NCBI GenBank assembly: GCA_013399875.1 | Contig: VXAZ01001058.1 | Coordinates: 1,856,880 to 1,920,879 of the forward strand | From: Gymnorhina tibicen | Lineage: Eukaryota; Chordata; Aves; Passeriformes; Artamidae | DNA: 64,000 nucleotides | Direction of reading: 5' to 3' | Shown: positions 46,701 to 58,634 of the stretch, piece after piece | Layout: each line of letters opens with the position of its first letter | Position numbering within the stretch: position 1 is the first letter of the stretch | Notes under the pieces: generated by a model | The model's database searches: none | Seen by the model: the letters and a program-made list of their open reading frames with translations, nothing else | What the model was told of the DNA's origin: nothing | Translations under genes and position numbers: made by a program

Positions 46701-48341
46701 CCATTTATTGTGCTGCTAAAAGGCACTTTAGAAAAGGCGTGTGGTGGGACAGGTCATGGGAGGAAAGCCTGGAAACTGCCTGGCTCCTCTGGGATCGGGG
46801 TTTCCAAATTCTTCCCTTTCCCAAAGAAAAGACTTGGAGGGGCAGGTGGAGGAGGGAGGAGTGGATGTGTGGGGTATTGCCAACTCCTGGGCATCTCTTG
46901 CCAGGAGCCACCCCAACCCTCAGCTTCTCAGTTCAGCAGCTTTTGGAAACTGTTTTTCCATGTGCAGACTCTGTGAGCTGGGCAAGTCGTTCCCTTGGCG
47001 GGAAAAACATCTCTTTTCACTGGATTGATTTTCTGCTGTTTTCTGGGAGTGATTTCTTCCCTGAGATCTGTTGAGGCAGGCAGGCAGTGCTGGGGTCTTG
47101 GGAGTATCTCTCCATCTGCACCAAGTCTGTCTCACCTTCCCTGTCACCAAGGACTGACTGCTTCCAGGCCCACCAAACCTTCTGAGGGTTTGGCTTTTCC
47201 CCTCTGCTGAGGATGCTTTGGCTTTTTGCAAAGTGGTACTTGGGCAGGGAGAAATGCTGCATCCCTCTCGTGGACCTGTTGCAGGAATCTGGGCAAAGGA
47301 TGATGTCAGGTCTGTAGGGAAGGTCTTTTTTTGGAAACACTCATCAGCCCCTGTCTGAGATTTCCTTTGGGAAAGATTTGTGGCTGCACTGGGGTGGTTC
47401 AAGGTAATTTCATCTTTATTTGACTGTTCCTCAGAAAACAGCTTCTCGTTGTGCCTGGTTTGGGGCTGCCCTGGTTCACAGCAGCACTGAGGGATCCCTG
47501 GAAGCTGCTGAGCACCTTCACTGCGTGCAGCCATCCCTTCCAAGGGGCCACAGGCAGACCCCAGGGATCAGCTCAGATCCTGGGTCACTTCAGCTGGGTT
47601 TGGCTCAAACACAAAATATATGGAACAGGAGGGCTCTGCACGCTGCTGGGGTTTTTAGGTGTTATTCTAATACTAATAATTAATACAGTGATGTGTATAA
47701 TCCTGTGCATAGAGAGTTGAAGCGTTCCCTAAAGCTTCTTTGCATCGTAAAACTCCTAATCAAATACAGAATAGATCCCTGCCCTCTCCATGGCTTTAAT
47801 CCTACTTCTCTTCCAGAACTAAACAGCTTTAAATTCCTCAGTCCCATGTGTATTCAGCTGCAGAGGCAAAAACTTTGCCATTTTTAAATCCTCCCCTAGT
47901 GCCAGACCAAACTCTCTGCAAACACAGACTCCGTAATCCTCGCTAATTTATCAAAGGTGCTCCTGAATGCTAATTTTCCTGTGCTGTGCTCTGGATCAGA
48001 ATTACAATTGATTGACTATAAAATGATAATTATACACTGGGAGCTTTGCATTGTGTAAACACCTTAAATTGATTCTCCTGCCCTGCCAGTGGGGAAATTC
48101 TTTCCATCACGTGCTGACTCTATCTGAGATCGAAATGATTCTGCCTTTTACAAACTTCCCTACCATGTATGGATTTTCTTGTTTAAAGCAGGCAGCGAGC
48201 GTGCCTTCTCCTCCCTGCTGGGCTGGTGCTGGAGTGGCAGAGTCTCCCTGGAAACAGCTCAAGGAAATGGAGGTTTTCCAAGGCCTGGGGGTGCAAAGTA
48301 AGGTCTCTGTGAGGACTCATGGCTCCAGGGGTGACGGATAA
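43786..48341. other. Intergenic DNA, no gene recognised
   Basis: A pure T run lies at about 44,405-44,422 and an A-rich run at 45,261-45,281. A moderately CpG-enriched patch lies at about 43,845-44,110. Long frames such as 45,008-45,604 and 46,920-47,543 (minus) show no domain. Confidence 0.55.
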
Positions 48342-48420
48342 AACAGGGTAGAATAGGGTAGGATAGTTCAGTTGGAAGGGACCCACAGCAACCATCTGCA
48401 GTATTGCACATCCCTTTGGA
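48342..48420 (-). mobile_element. Probable CR1-type 3' tail fragment
   Basis: The + strand text with repeated GGGTAGAATAGGGTAGGATA, followed by GTTCAGTTGGAAGGGACC, resembles the reverse complement of a CR1-family 3' end with an altered octamer array. The copy is short and divergent, so the family call is tentative. Confidence 0.55.
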
Positions 48421-50400
48421 GGTCCTGGCTCATCCAGGGATGCCGTCCCCAGGAATTCCCTGGTTTTCCTCCAGCCTCCCCTTTCCTGTGGACGTAGGTC
48501 TACCCTGCACAGAGTTAGCGATTTCCGCTGCAGAAGGAGGCTCAGACATTTTGGGAAAGGCTAGTTTTACATTAATATTCTGGCTATAAAAAGAGTCCCA
48601 CAACCACAGTGGTGAAGGGGGGAAAAGCCACCCTTCTATCTCTTGACACATCTGTATTTCTAGTCTCCTGCAATCTGCTTTTTGACTTTAGCATGCATTC
48701 CCATTTCCCATATTTCAGGGAGGGCTCGCTCTGTGAAAGGCATCAAGAGGCATCCCCAGACAGCCAAACCATCTGGAAAACCCAGGAACCTGGACGGAGC
48801 TTGTTTGGGAACAAACCTCCCTTCCCACCCTCCCGAGTGCTGTCGCTGGCCCTGCCGAAGGGAGCAGGCGCGGTGCTGCTGGGCCGCTCACAGCTCCTCC
48901 ATCCTGGCCAGGGGAAGGAGAGGCTTTTCTCCTTCCTCTGATAGGATGTTAATGCATTGCCAGAGGACCACGCAGCTAAATCGATCTTGCAACAGCATAA
49001 TTTATTTAATGCATGTGTTCCACAGTCTTTAGTGCCTGTTCAGTGGGTGCAGGAGGATGCTGTGGTGTGGGGGGACCTGGGATGGCACCGGGGCAGCAGA
49101 GTCAGGACTGGTGTAGAGTAAATGCACCAAACCCCCAGTGTGGCCCTGCTGCCAGGCAAATAAAAGCGAGGGCAGACTCCCTTTTCCTCGCCCTCTTCTG
49201 TTTGCTCAGACCCCCAGGCTGATGCCCATCTGTCTCTGTCAGTGGTGGGAGCTGGGGGGATGGAGGATGAGCCTCGGGGATGGATGTTGATGTCCCAAAG
49301 CCTCTTGTGTGCTCAGCAGACAGAGCATCCTACAGTGGGGTTGTAGGGGAGGACCACACCACATCCCACTGCCACGGGGAAGCGCAGTGGCTGTGGTCTA
49401 GAAACAGAGGACCAGAGGGAGAGAAAATTAAGGAAGGAAGATGGAGAGGTAATTAAGTCTGGCTTATCCGCTGTCCCCAGGGGCTTGCACTCGCTGAGGC
49501 TGTGCCGGGGGCTGCCCCACAGGCAGCATCAGGGGGTTCCTGGAGGTTTGCTCAGCCTGGAGGGCAGGACCGCATGGTGAAGGACCTCCAGAGTTCTTCA
49601 AGGTGAATTGGGTCTTTTTTTAGCCACTGCACGTGTCCTGAGGTAGTTTCTGTGTTTTTTGTCGGTGGGCAACCTCTGGGGATGCTCAGAAATAAAGCCA
49701 ACCTTCCTGGGCATGGGAGGCTGCTGGGGCAGGCAGGGGCATCCCAGGGAGCACCAGCACTGTGCTGGAACAGCAGCTCCTGGAAATGCTCAAACTGGTT
49801 TTCCCTTAAGAGCAACCCCTTATGCTTCTGAATTTTTGGAAATCTCTTCTTCAGTTGTTCCCTTAAGTATTTATTGGATGTCTTCCTTCTTTTTTTTTTT
49901 TTTTTTAAAGCTTCTTCATCCAAATTCTTCGCTCTGTTATTCCCCCGAGGATCATGTTTGCATTTGGCAGGGAGGGAGCTGGCTTGGTTAAACATAGACC
50001 TTGGTGAAGTGAAGCCAGAGGGATTTCAGAGCTTTCTGTACCTCTCTCTGCTGCTCAAAATCCTCTTCCTTTCTGTCTTACCCATGTAGGAGTCTTGGTA
50101 CACACAAATCCTGGCATCCTGCTGGCTGGCAGTGGCTCTGCTCCCGGCGTTTTCCTTGCAGGAGGCAGGCAAGGGCTGCAGGGCTGGGCTTTGGTATTTA
50201 CTGCCTTGCTGAGGGTTCAGACAGCCGTGCCCCACACGTCTGCTCAGCTGTGGGGTCTGGGACAGGCAGATCTCTCCCATTTAGTGATTTTGTAAGGCAT
50301 GGGACCTGGGCGCCCCAGCGCTGCATCAAGGGACCCGTTCCATCCCTGAGCTGTGTTTAAATTCAACTTCATTAAGGCAAAGGCATTAATGAAGGAACAG
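48421..50400. other. Intergenic DNA, no gene recognised
   Basis: A T run lies at about 49,890-49,907. No exon is recognised. The minus-strand 147-codon frame at 49,552-49,995 crosses this run and is not credible. Confidence 0.55.
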
Positions 50401-50455
50401 TTTTCCCAGAGAAGCTGTGGCTGCCCCATCCCTGGAAGTGTTCTGGCCTGGCATT
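50401..50455 (+). mobile_element. CR1 ORF2 C-terminal remnant
   Basis: TTTTCCCAGAGAAGCTGTGG, CTGCCCCATCCCTGGAAGTG and TTCTGGCCTGG correspond to the conserved end of CR1 ORF2 in sense orientation. About 55 bases are recognisable and the rest is eroded. Confidence 0.75.
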
Positions 50456-52469
50456 TTTTCACAAGTGGACGTGATCTCAACAAAGCGTGGTCGCCGTAGT
50501 CAAAACAGAGTGATTTATGTACACAGTCCTTTTATTGTTACAGGGAGTTTCAATATGTGGCTGGTCTGGTTTTCCTTTCACCTCCTTCGAATGACTCATC
50601 TTTGCTTGCATCTGGTGTCCCTGTTGCAGGCTAATGATTCATGAGGACAGGAACACGGGGAGAGCAGAGGGAGAGGAGCAGGACTGGTGCTTCCACGGGG
50701 AGGCTCGTGGGTGAGTCACGGCGAGCGCGAGGCAGGATGCAGCACGCCGGGCGCTCCGGGGAAAACTGACGTGAAGGTGGAGGGAGGCTCAGCCTGTCCC
50801 GGCAGCCTTGGCATCCCCAGGGAGCTGGGGAGCCCCAGCTCTGGCCTTTGCTCCTTCCCGAGCCAGTTATTCAACAGTGAATCAGCTGGAACACATCTCC
50901 TGCGGTATCAAGGAACGTTTCAATCGCCTTTTGGGAAGGATCTTGGGTTTCCATCCCTGTGTGCTATCGGCTGCTTAATTCCACTGTGGGTGCTGTCAGT
51001 GTGAGGTGCCTGTTGCTCCCGTGGCTGCAGGAACCTCTTTGCCCCTCCAGGGTTTGGGCATAGCCAGGACTTTCAGGGAGCAATTTCGGTGACCTGGACA
51101 TGCCAGCACTGCCCGGGTCCCGCCACAGCCCTGTGCCACCAGCAGGCAGGGGCTGTGTGGTTCTGGTGTGGGTGTTGCGAGGGTTCACTGGGGCTGCTCG
51201 TGGATTGTTCACCGCCTGAGCTCTGCGGCAAATTAAGCACAAAACCAGGTTTTTCTGTTCATTTATCCTGACCAAAACATCAGAGGAAAGCGCCAGAGTG
51301 CAGGTGGGGGTGTCCAGCAGCACAGAGCTGGAGGCACAGCACCAAGGATGTGGTGACATGAGGTGACGTGGCCAGCCCCAAATCAGAGGCACCCGACACC
51401 CCAATAAGGGAGAGCCTATACTATGAGGTGCTTCTGAACCTACTGTCTAATTCCCCCGAACCGCCCCATTCCCAGGCCAGGAGTGAGAGAACCAGGGCTG
51501 CCCCAGCACCTCTGGGAGGGGGAACAGGCCAGTACCAGAGCGGGAAGAACAACCGCAGATCCCCGATTCCAGCTGCCTGTCACAAACTGGCTTCCACGGG
51601 CGGGTAACTCCCACCTTGCAGGAGTCAAACGCGAGGAGCTGAGCGATGCTGCGAGCCTTTTGGGCTCGGGGTGGTTGTGGTGGGGATGAGTTTGGCCCAG
51701 AGATTTGTGTTCAGCTGCATCGAGTTACCGGCCATCTGGCTCCGCGCGCTGCAATCCGCAGCTTCTCCAAGCCCATATGGGAGGCAATGTTTTTTTCGCT
51801 GTGTATGTTATATTTCCCAGAACGTATGGCCCATACATTTAAAATATTTGAGCACTGCCTCCTGCACTAGCAGATAATCTGGAGCTGTGACACCAGAGAT
51901 TTCTTTGGAGGAGAATTTATTTCCCGGTGTTTTAGGCAGCTTTAAAACATGATCCTGGGAAGGGAGTGTTTGGCTCCGTGCCCAGTGCCCAAGCCGGGCA
52001 GCAGAGGGGCCAGCAGTGCAGGCACTGCCTACGCCTGCTCTCCAATGCTCTAATAATAATTTTTTTTTTTTTTAATCCTTTGTTCATTTGCAATGATCTG
52101 GGGACCGCAATCTCTGCCTGTTTGCAACCTGCCTGCCCCTGGATTAAACAGGGAGGTAGCACCACACCTGGGAAAGGGTGTCTGAGCCCAGGGTCAGCCC
52201 AGCCTGGAGAGAGGTCAGCTAGACCCTGGGCTAAGGGGGCTCCTTCTCCATCCAACTAACAAGGCACAGCTTTTCTGCGCTCTGCAGCCCCGTATCCCTG
52301 TGCCCTGAAACCACACTGTTCCCCCCAGTGACAGGCACTGCCAGGGCTTGGTGCCTGAGGCAGGGTCAGGGTGTTTTATCCATCTGTTTTGCAGATGATG
52401 TGGCAGAACACCGTGAGCATCATTCTCTGGAAGGCAATAGCTCCAGACAGGGCTCTGATAAAGACCAAG
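50456..52469. other. Intergenic DNA, no gene recognised
   Basis: A T run lies at about 52,059-52,074. A small CpG-enriched patch lies at 50,700-50,770, with a GTGAGT word on the + strand at 50,711. No exon with family resemblance is recognised. Confidence 0.55.
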
Positions 52470-52745
52470 CATTTAAAAATATGTTCATGGCATAGTTTTA
52501 TACTCAAAATACGTGGTGGTGCACTATGCAGCTTAAGTGTAAGTGAATGATATCATATTACTTTGAATATATGGACAGCTTAGCTTATGAAATGTATAAC
52601 TCATCCGGTGTATGGAAAACCGATACATCTTCCATATGGGCAACAAATCAGCGATGATTATCCCTGGGGAAAAAAATGGCCATGCTGTATTGAGCATTTT
52701 GACTTGGAGTAGACACAAGTTTTCATTCCTGCTTCATGACTAAAT
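52470..52745. promoter_or_regulatory. AT-rich block, candidate conserved non-coding element
   Basis: AT-rich, non-repetitive sequence with words such as GATATCATATTACTTTGAA and CTTCCATATGGGC, a CArG-like form. It contrasts with the GC-rich flanks. Function is inferred from texture only. Confidence 0.3.
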
Positions 52746-53106
52746 TTCCTAAGCTGAACAGTCAAATAAAATGATCTCATTCCCTCTCTGTGCCATGGCA
52801 CAGCTTTGCTGAGAGCTGTTTGCTGGAGCAGGCTGGGTTCCAGCTGGAGGGGTCAGTGGGAGCATTGCCATCAGCCCCCGGGGTTGTGTTTGGTCAAGGG
52901 CAAAGCGCTGCTGGTGGCTCAGCGCCGGCTTTGTGGCTCTGGCACGTCTGACCCTGCTGGTGCCTGCCGGGGCGAGCCAGTTCCGAGGGCCACGGGTCTG
53001 GTGCTGGTGATGGCGAGCGGGTGCCAGGGGAGAGCTGAACTCCCACAAAACCGCTGAGCCCTTCCCTGAGGATGCCGTTCCCTGAGCAGTGGGAGATGCT
53101 GCAGGG

Positions 53107-53196
53107 TGCAGGCCGTGCCCCACTCACCGCTCCCGGTGTCGGCGTCCAAGGGCCGCGGCCTCTCGGACACCGTCCGTCCGCCCGGTACCCGCGTGT
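53107..53196. promoter_or_regulatory. Small CpG cluster with a minus-strand splice-donor consensus
   Basis: About 16 CpG dinucleotides occur in 90 bases. On the minus strand an AGCG/gtgagtgggg donor consensus lies at about 53,128-53,132. This could be a non-coding first exon. No start codon sits in the open frame before the donor, and a stop lies just upstream, so coding capacity is not supported. Confidence 0.3.
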
Positions 53197-53400
53197 GAAT
53201 ATGTCAAGCTCAGGAGATGATCTTGTTATGGGAAGATTATGCTAATGAAATGTTTCCTGAGATCAAACTCATTTTGTGTTCAAAAGCATTAAAATAAATG
53301 GCTTCTAATTGAATCTTATAAACGGTCCCCTCCTGATAATGAGCCGCTATTAATTATAATTGAAGGAAGGCAGAACATAAACACAGCGGCAGCGTGGGGG
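53197..53400. promoter_or_regulatory. AT-rich block with octamer-like motif, candidate conserved non-coding element
   Basis: The block contains TATGCTAATGA (POU octamer-like) at 53,238-53,248. It also has GCATTAAAATAAATGG and a homeodomain-like TATTAATTATAATTG near 53,348-53,362. It directly adjoins the small CpG cluster. The pairing of island and AT-rich block suggests a regulatory module, but this is untested. Confidence 0.38.
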
Positions 53401-55025
53401 GAGGTGATGGCATGCCGGGGGCAGCTCTGTGCTGCCCGTCTGGGAGGGGTCCTGACCTTCCCCTCCATCCCTCCCACACTGCTGGGACCGTGGTCCCTGG
53501 GGTGATACACGGGGACTTGGCCAGGGACAGCTCCAGCTGCCTGAGGACATCCCAGGGAGCCCTCTTTGGGTCTTTGAAGAAGAGGGAGAGCAAATGTGTG
53601 CACTGAGCTGTATGCGCCATCCTGCAGCCTTTAAAATCTCAGTCCTTTATTGCAGCTATTATTGTTATTATCCTTTTTTCCTTTCCAAAGGCCCAAGTCC
53701 CTGCCAGGCACAGCGTGTGCTGTCCAGCCAGGGTGACCTCATCTGCTTCGAAGCACAAAATGGGCATCTGAGCTCAACCAAAGAAAATTTACAGGAATTC
53801 ATCTGTCAACAGGGACGTTTCCATTTAATAAGTGCTCAGTTTGAGATCACATTAGCCCTTCAATTATTTATACGCTGAAATTGTACAACTTCGCCATTCA
53901 GGTCTAAAAAAAGAAGCGAATGTCTTTTGCTTTCCCTTCACCTGAGCTTGTCAGCTGCAAGTCAGCAGGAACCTGGCAGGCACCCCTGGGGGGTGCTGGG
54001 GGTGACAGCCTCGTGACAGCAGGGTTTGGGTGCTGTGAGCAGGGCCTGAGCAGAAAAACCCACTGAAGGATGCTCTGCCCTTGGCTGCTTCTTGCGACCG
54101 GTGCTTGTGAATGCGGGCTGGGGTGCTCTGGGGAGGGTGGAAACAGGCCCTGGGGCATCGCTGGCACCTTCCTCCTTGTTTTTCCCACTTTGTTGTCTCT
54201 ATTTAAAGCACTGTTCCCTCCGGCATGCCTCTTCCCACACGGTTGTCCAGCACGGAGATGGTAGGTGGGCGGCACAATCCAGGCTGGGATTCGCTCTGCC
54301 CGCCAGGCTAATGCCCCTGCACATCGCTCCAGAGTCACTAATGGCCTTTGCTTTTTATGTCTTATCTGCTTGAAGGGATTAAAAGGGAATAATTAAATAG
54401 CCAGCAATACAGTCATCGATAAAATTGCACTGGTAACGACGGAAAAAAGTACCACCAGGAGAAGACAAAGCTGCGCTGGGCTGTGCACAGCGAGGGAGGG
54501 CTCCGCGGCCGCTGTGTGTTGGCAGAAATCATTAAGCCGGGGCAGGCTGTGCCCGAGGAGCTGCGCGTCCCCTGGGCGCGCCTGGTGTCCGTGCGTTTGG
54601 CTGCTGTGAAATCAATGAGAGCGACTCAGATTTCCCAGCCGCAGCGAGCCGGCTATTAGGCAGCACTAATGCTGTATTTAAAAATGTGCTCATCGTGTGC
54701 AGTCAAGGGGAAAAAGAGGAAAATTCCTTGGGAAGAGGGGGATCGCTGTCTCCCTGGCGTTGCTGTGCGTGTTGCTGGCAGCATCGTGTGCCCGGCGTCC
54801 TGCACCTCAGATGTGGAGGGAGAGGGGGGGTCCCGCAGGCTGTGCAGAGCCCAAACCCACTCCCCCATTTCAGCAGCAAGGGCTGCAGACAAACCCCCCC
54901 CTCTCCGTGGTGCGGAGGGAGTTAATCCAGCACGGGGGATGCTCACCCGGTTATAACGGGGGATGAGGAGGGGCTGGCGGGGGTCCCGGGGGACCAGGGA
55001 GTGGTGGATGCGATTTCAGAAGTCG
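53401..55025. other. Intergenic DNA, no gene recognised
   Basis: A moderately CpG-enriched patch lies at about 54,430-54,620, with a NotI-type GCGGCCGC word at 54,505-54,512. No exon or repeat family is recognised. Confidence 0.55.
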
Positions 55026-55265
55026 GCTCAGTGTTGCTGCGGGTTCGATTTTGCTCTGTCCCGGCACTGATTCAAACCCGCTGTGAGCTTCTCGTCGAAG
55101 TCTGTGCGTAAAATAAAACAAACTCTGTGAACCCGGTGGTAACTGGGTACTTTCCCGTTCGGCACGACAGCCCGTGTTTGCTTTCCCGGCAGCGGGAGGG
55201 ACGGCGCGTCGCCTTTGTGCTCCGGTTTGGGGTGAAACGCGGCTTTCCGGGGCACAGGGATGGGG
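55026..55265. promoter_or_regulatory. CpG-enriched patch
   Basis: Roughly 20 or more CpG dinucleotides occur in 240 bases, mixed with AT-containing sequence. This is clearly above the flanks. It may mark a promoter or enhancer. No exon is recognised. Confidence 0.35.
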
Positions 55266-55895
55266 GAAGCTGCTGAGGCGACTCACGCATTTGTCTCTGG
55301 TGTTAGTAGGGATTTCCCTGCTGTTTTACAGCTGGGAAAGCCAGCACTAATGTGCTAATTAGATTTAACACCCGAGCTAGAAACGTGGCAAATTAGCCAA
55401 AACACGGCAGTGTTAACCCCACAATGGGACTGGGTCTCTGCGTCCTTCCCCGGAGTGACCCAGGAGGCAGGAATGCGGTGTGGATCCCCGGCACAGCTTG
55501 CCACCGGGAAAATCCCGAGGTGTTGTGGTGCACATTAAGCCTGTTGCTCCACTTTTGACACCTCCTAACGCAAATCCCTCCGTCAGGATGAAGCTCTCCA
55601 TCCTGAATCCCTTTCCGTTTCTCCTGGCGAATGAACGCGCGTGGGTAGCAAGGTGGGGAGAGGAGGGCAGGAGCTGGTGCTTGTCACACGGACCCCATCG
55701 CGGATATTCCACGGGAAAAATCAGCTGCTGAGATTCCTACCCAGCTCTTGGAGCTGCCCCAGGGGAAAGCATGGAGACCCCACCCCAGCAGCACAAGCAG
55801 GAGACATGGGAGGGTTTTTAAAGCAGCATATAAAATCCCGCCGTGCACCGAATCAGCTGCTTGTTTCAACAAGATGTGGCAGGGATGGTAATTGT
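55266..55895. other. Intergenic DNA, no gene recognised
   Basis: Mixed composition. No exon or repeat family is recognised. Confidence 0.55.
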
Positions 55896-56110
55896 ATGTT
55901 GAGTGCTCTCTGGTTGATTAAGAACATATTTATTGAAGTTTATCTACTGTAATATGTATAAGTCTCTTATTAGATAATTGCTAAACCTCAAACACCTGTT
56001 TAACAGATCATATATATACCCCATTACATAGTTGTTAAACCACACTGGTTTTAATTCATCAAATGCGAATGTGAAATCCATTCTAAATTAAATTCATTTT
56101 GAGGCACTTT
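55896..56110. promoter_or_regulatory. AT-rich block, candidate conserved non-coding element
   Basis: A long AT-rich, non-repetitive stretch with several TTATTAGATAATTG- and TTTAACAGATCATAT-type words. It stands out from GC-richer flanks. Function is inferred from texture only. Confidence 0.3.
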
Positions 56111-58020
56111 AAAGGAGACATTCCCTGCTTCCCTTCTACAAAGGGGATAAGAGCCCTATATTTCCTGACAGCAATGATGTTTCAGGACGGCTCTGTTCTC
56201 CAAGTGTCCTTTTTGTTTGGGCAAACAACTCAATGGAGATGTGCTAAAAAAGCACTCAAGTATTTTCATTTAAAAAACAGAATTTAAAAAGTTTGATGAT
56301 AAACCCAGGGATGCCATCGCTGCTGGTGTCCGCAGATGTCTGGGGGACGGAAAGGGCAGGGAAGGGGAAAGGTGGTGGGGCTGTGGGCAGGCTGTGTGAG
56401 GATGAGGGTTGCTAAGCCTCACACTAAATTGAGGTGTTTTGCTCACCTCTTTGGCTTTTTGCTCCAACTCAGCAAATTCCCATTTCAGCCTCGAAGTGCT
56501 GCTGCTTCACATCCCTGTGAGGGCACCAGTGCAGGGCAGCCCCGTGTTGCTGCAGGATGAGGCAGCCCTGAGCTTTTATTGAGTGGGTTCAGAGCCCGCA
56601 ATTGCTCTGTCCAGCCCTGCTCTCCTCGAAGCTGGGCAGGGCAGCGCTCCCACGTGCCCCATCAGACAGCGTGAATCCCTCTCCCGCCGGCCCCATGGCG
56701 CTGTGTGCTATGAGAGGTCTTTGCTCAGGCAGAGATGATCCTTTGTTTTCTTCTCTCTTTATTTAATTGTCCCGTGGGGGAATCGCTGAGTGCCCTTCAT
56801 TTTGTGATGCAGAACTGGTGTTGACATGCTGCTTTATTAGATGAGTAAGGGTAAAGCCTTGGAGACACTACTTAAATAAGGGAGAAATCTCTCTGCCGGG
56901 ATAGGAATGAACAAATACACACTGGGCTCTGGTAACCCGTTTATTTCCATCCCAGTTCTGCGAAAAATTTTGCCAACGTGATTATTTGCGTATCTCTGCA
57001 GCAAACCGGGCTGAGAAGCTGCAAAGCCTCCATCCTGCTCTGGACACATCCCTGCAGGGACACATCCCTCCACAGACACACCGTCTCCATCTGCATCTTT
57101 GGGGCATTTTATAGCAAGATGTTGAGTGATATTTATTATCAACATCAGGCTGCAGCCTCTTGACCTGGGTGGGTGGTGCTTCACCTGCTCTTCCTTTTTT
57201 TGGAGCTGGCAGTTCCCCGTGTGGTTCCCAAGGGCAGGGACAGCTGTGTTGGCTCAGGGGCTGGAGCATCCCTGGCGTTTCTGCCCTCAATCCTTCCTGC
57301 CCTGCCAGCTCCATGGGCAGCGAGAGGCCAGACTGGTACCCAGCTCTGCTGCAGCCCCTGTTCAGTCATCCAAGGCTTTGGATGCTTTATCAAGTGTTTC
57401 AGCTCCAAAGCCAACATAAATCACACTGTTGGCAGGCTCTGCCTTTCTGTCTCTGCTGTTATTTTCTGTTCACGATAAAACAATGTGGAAAGGAAGCACG
57501 CAGGCCAAGGGGAGGGGGAGCAGAAACAAGATCCCTTATCTAATGCATGCCTGAGCTGCTCGAATGTTTCTGTATCAGCAATTATTTTGCCTGGCTTTGG
57601 GTTTTCACAAAGCTCTTGAGTCTTGCAAATGCGGTCTGAGATCACGTTGGCAAAGCACAGACCCAAATTCTTCCCTTCTGTCTGACTCGCTCCATAGCCT
57701 TTAGATGAGACCCGTGAAACGTCTCACGTGCACAAAAACACTGAGGGAATGAGCTGGGAGAGAGAATTTGCTGGGATCTGGGGAGATGCTGAGCATCTCC
57801 AGCTCTGCCCCAGAGCTCCTAACACTGGCTGGAGTGATTGAAAGCTGGGTAGGATCAGGCACGTTGAGATTCTGACTGCTGGGAGTGGAGTACATTCCAT
57901 GCAAACAACTGGAAATGCACAATATATTAGGGCACTGCACTGCGTGGAGGCTTGCAAAGTGAATAACCATTATAGGGATGGTTTCTGTACACAACCCGTG
58001 GCTGATGGCCCAGTTTGGAG
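56111..58020. other. Intergenic DNA, no gene recognised
   Basis: No exon or repeat family is recognised. The GC-rich part at about 56,620-56,710 has a few CpG. Confidence 0.55.
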
Positions 58021-58530
58021 CGTGAGCTTATAAATTTCTTGCTATGTAGAAAGAAAAGGGAAAAAAATGCTTCACTATTAATGGGAAAGGAATAGTATCT
58101 CTTAATCTATGTCTAAAAACACCTTTAAAGTTGTAGGTATTTGCTACAGTCCAGCTAAAGCAATATCCAGTGCTCAGAAAAGCAATATCCCCAAGCTCTG
58201 CTCTAGCTCTCGTGTTGATTTTGATATTTTTAATATTGCATCCAGACAACAGAGCCTGTCAACCACCATGTGAAGTGTTCATTTAACTAAGCCAATTTAA
58301 AATGTGTAGCAATTATGAAGAGATGGGCTCAGATGAGTCAATTTGTCTCAAGTGTTTTCTAGCTGAACTTAATAATATTGGAGATGTGAGAGAAATTGGA
58401 AAAAAATTCACCCTCTGTGTTCAATTCTTTTGAGAAGTCGAAATACCTAATTCACTCTGGCAAATGATAAATGTTCCTCCCCTCTTCTAATTACATCTTG
58501 CCTTAGTCACAGCGGTCTCTAGTAAATCTC
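58021..58530. promoter_or_regulatory. Long AT-rich block, candidate conserved non-coding element
   Basis: About 500 bases of sustained AT-rich, complex sequence with words such as TTGATATTTTTAATATTGCA and ACTTAATAATATTGGAG. It is the longest such block in the window. It has no simple-repeat or transposon signature that I recognise. Confidence 0.35.
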
Positions 58531-58616
58531 CTTTCGAGACTATACACATCACATACTGTCCTTGGTGAAAAAAAAAACCCGAAAAAAGGGAAGAAAGGAA
58601 AAGTTCTTGATTAGAT

Positions 58617-58634
58617 TTTTTTTTTTTTTTTTAA
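58617..58634. repeat. T-rich tract
   Basis: An uninterrupted T run following an A-rich segment (58,568-58,600). Simple low-complexity DNA. Confidence 0.8.

Noticed and set aside
46920..47543. 207-codon open frame on the minus strand
   Set aside because: No domain or splice context. It overlaps several equally open frames on the + strand.
52919..53170. Minus-strand frame reading SERPRPLDADTGSG before a gtgagt donor, considered as a first coding exon
   Set aside because: The frame begins at GTG, not ATG, and a TGA lies in frame just upstream, so translation from it is unlikely. Only a non-coding first exon remains possible.
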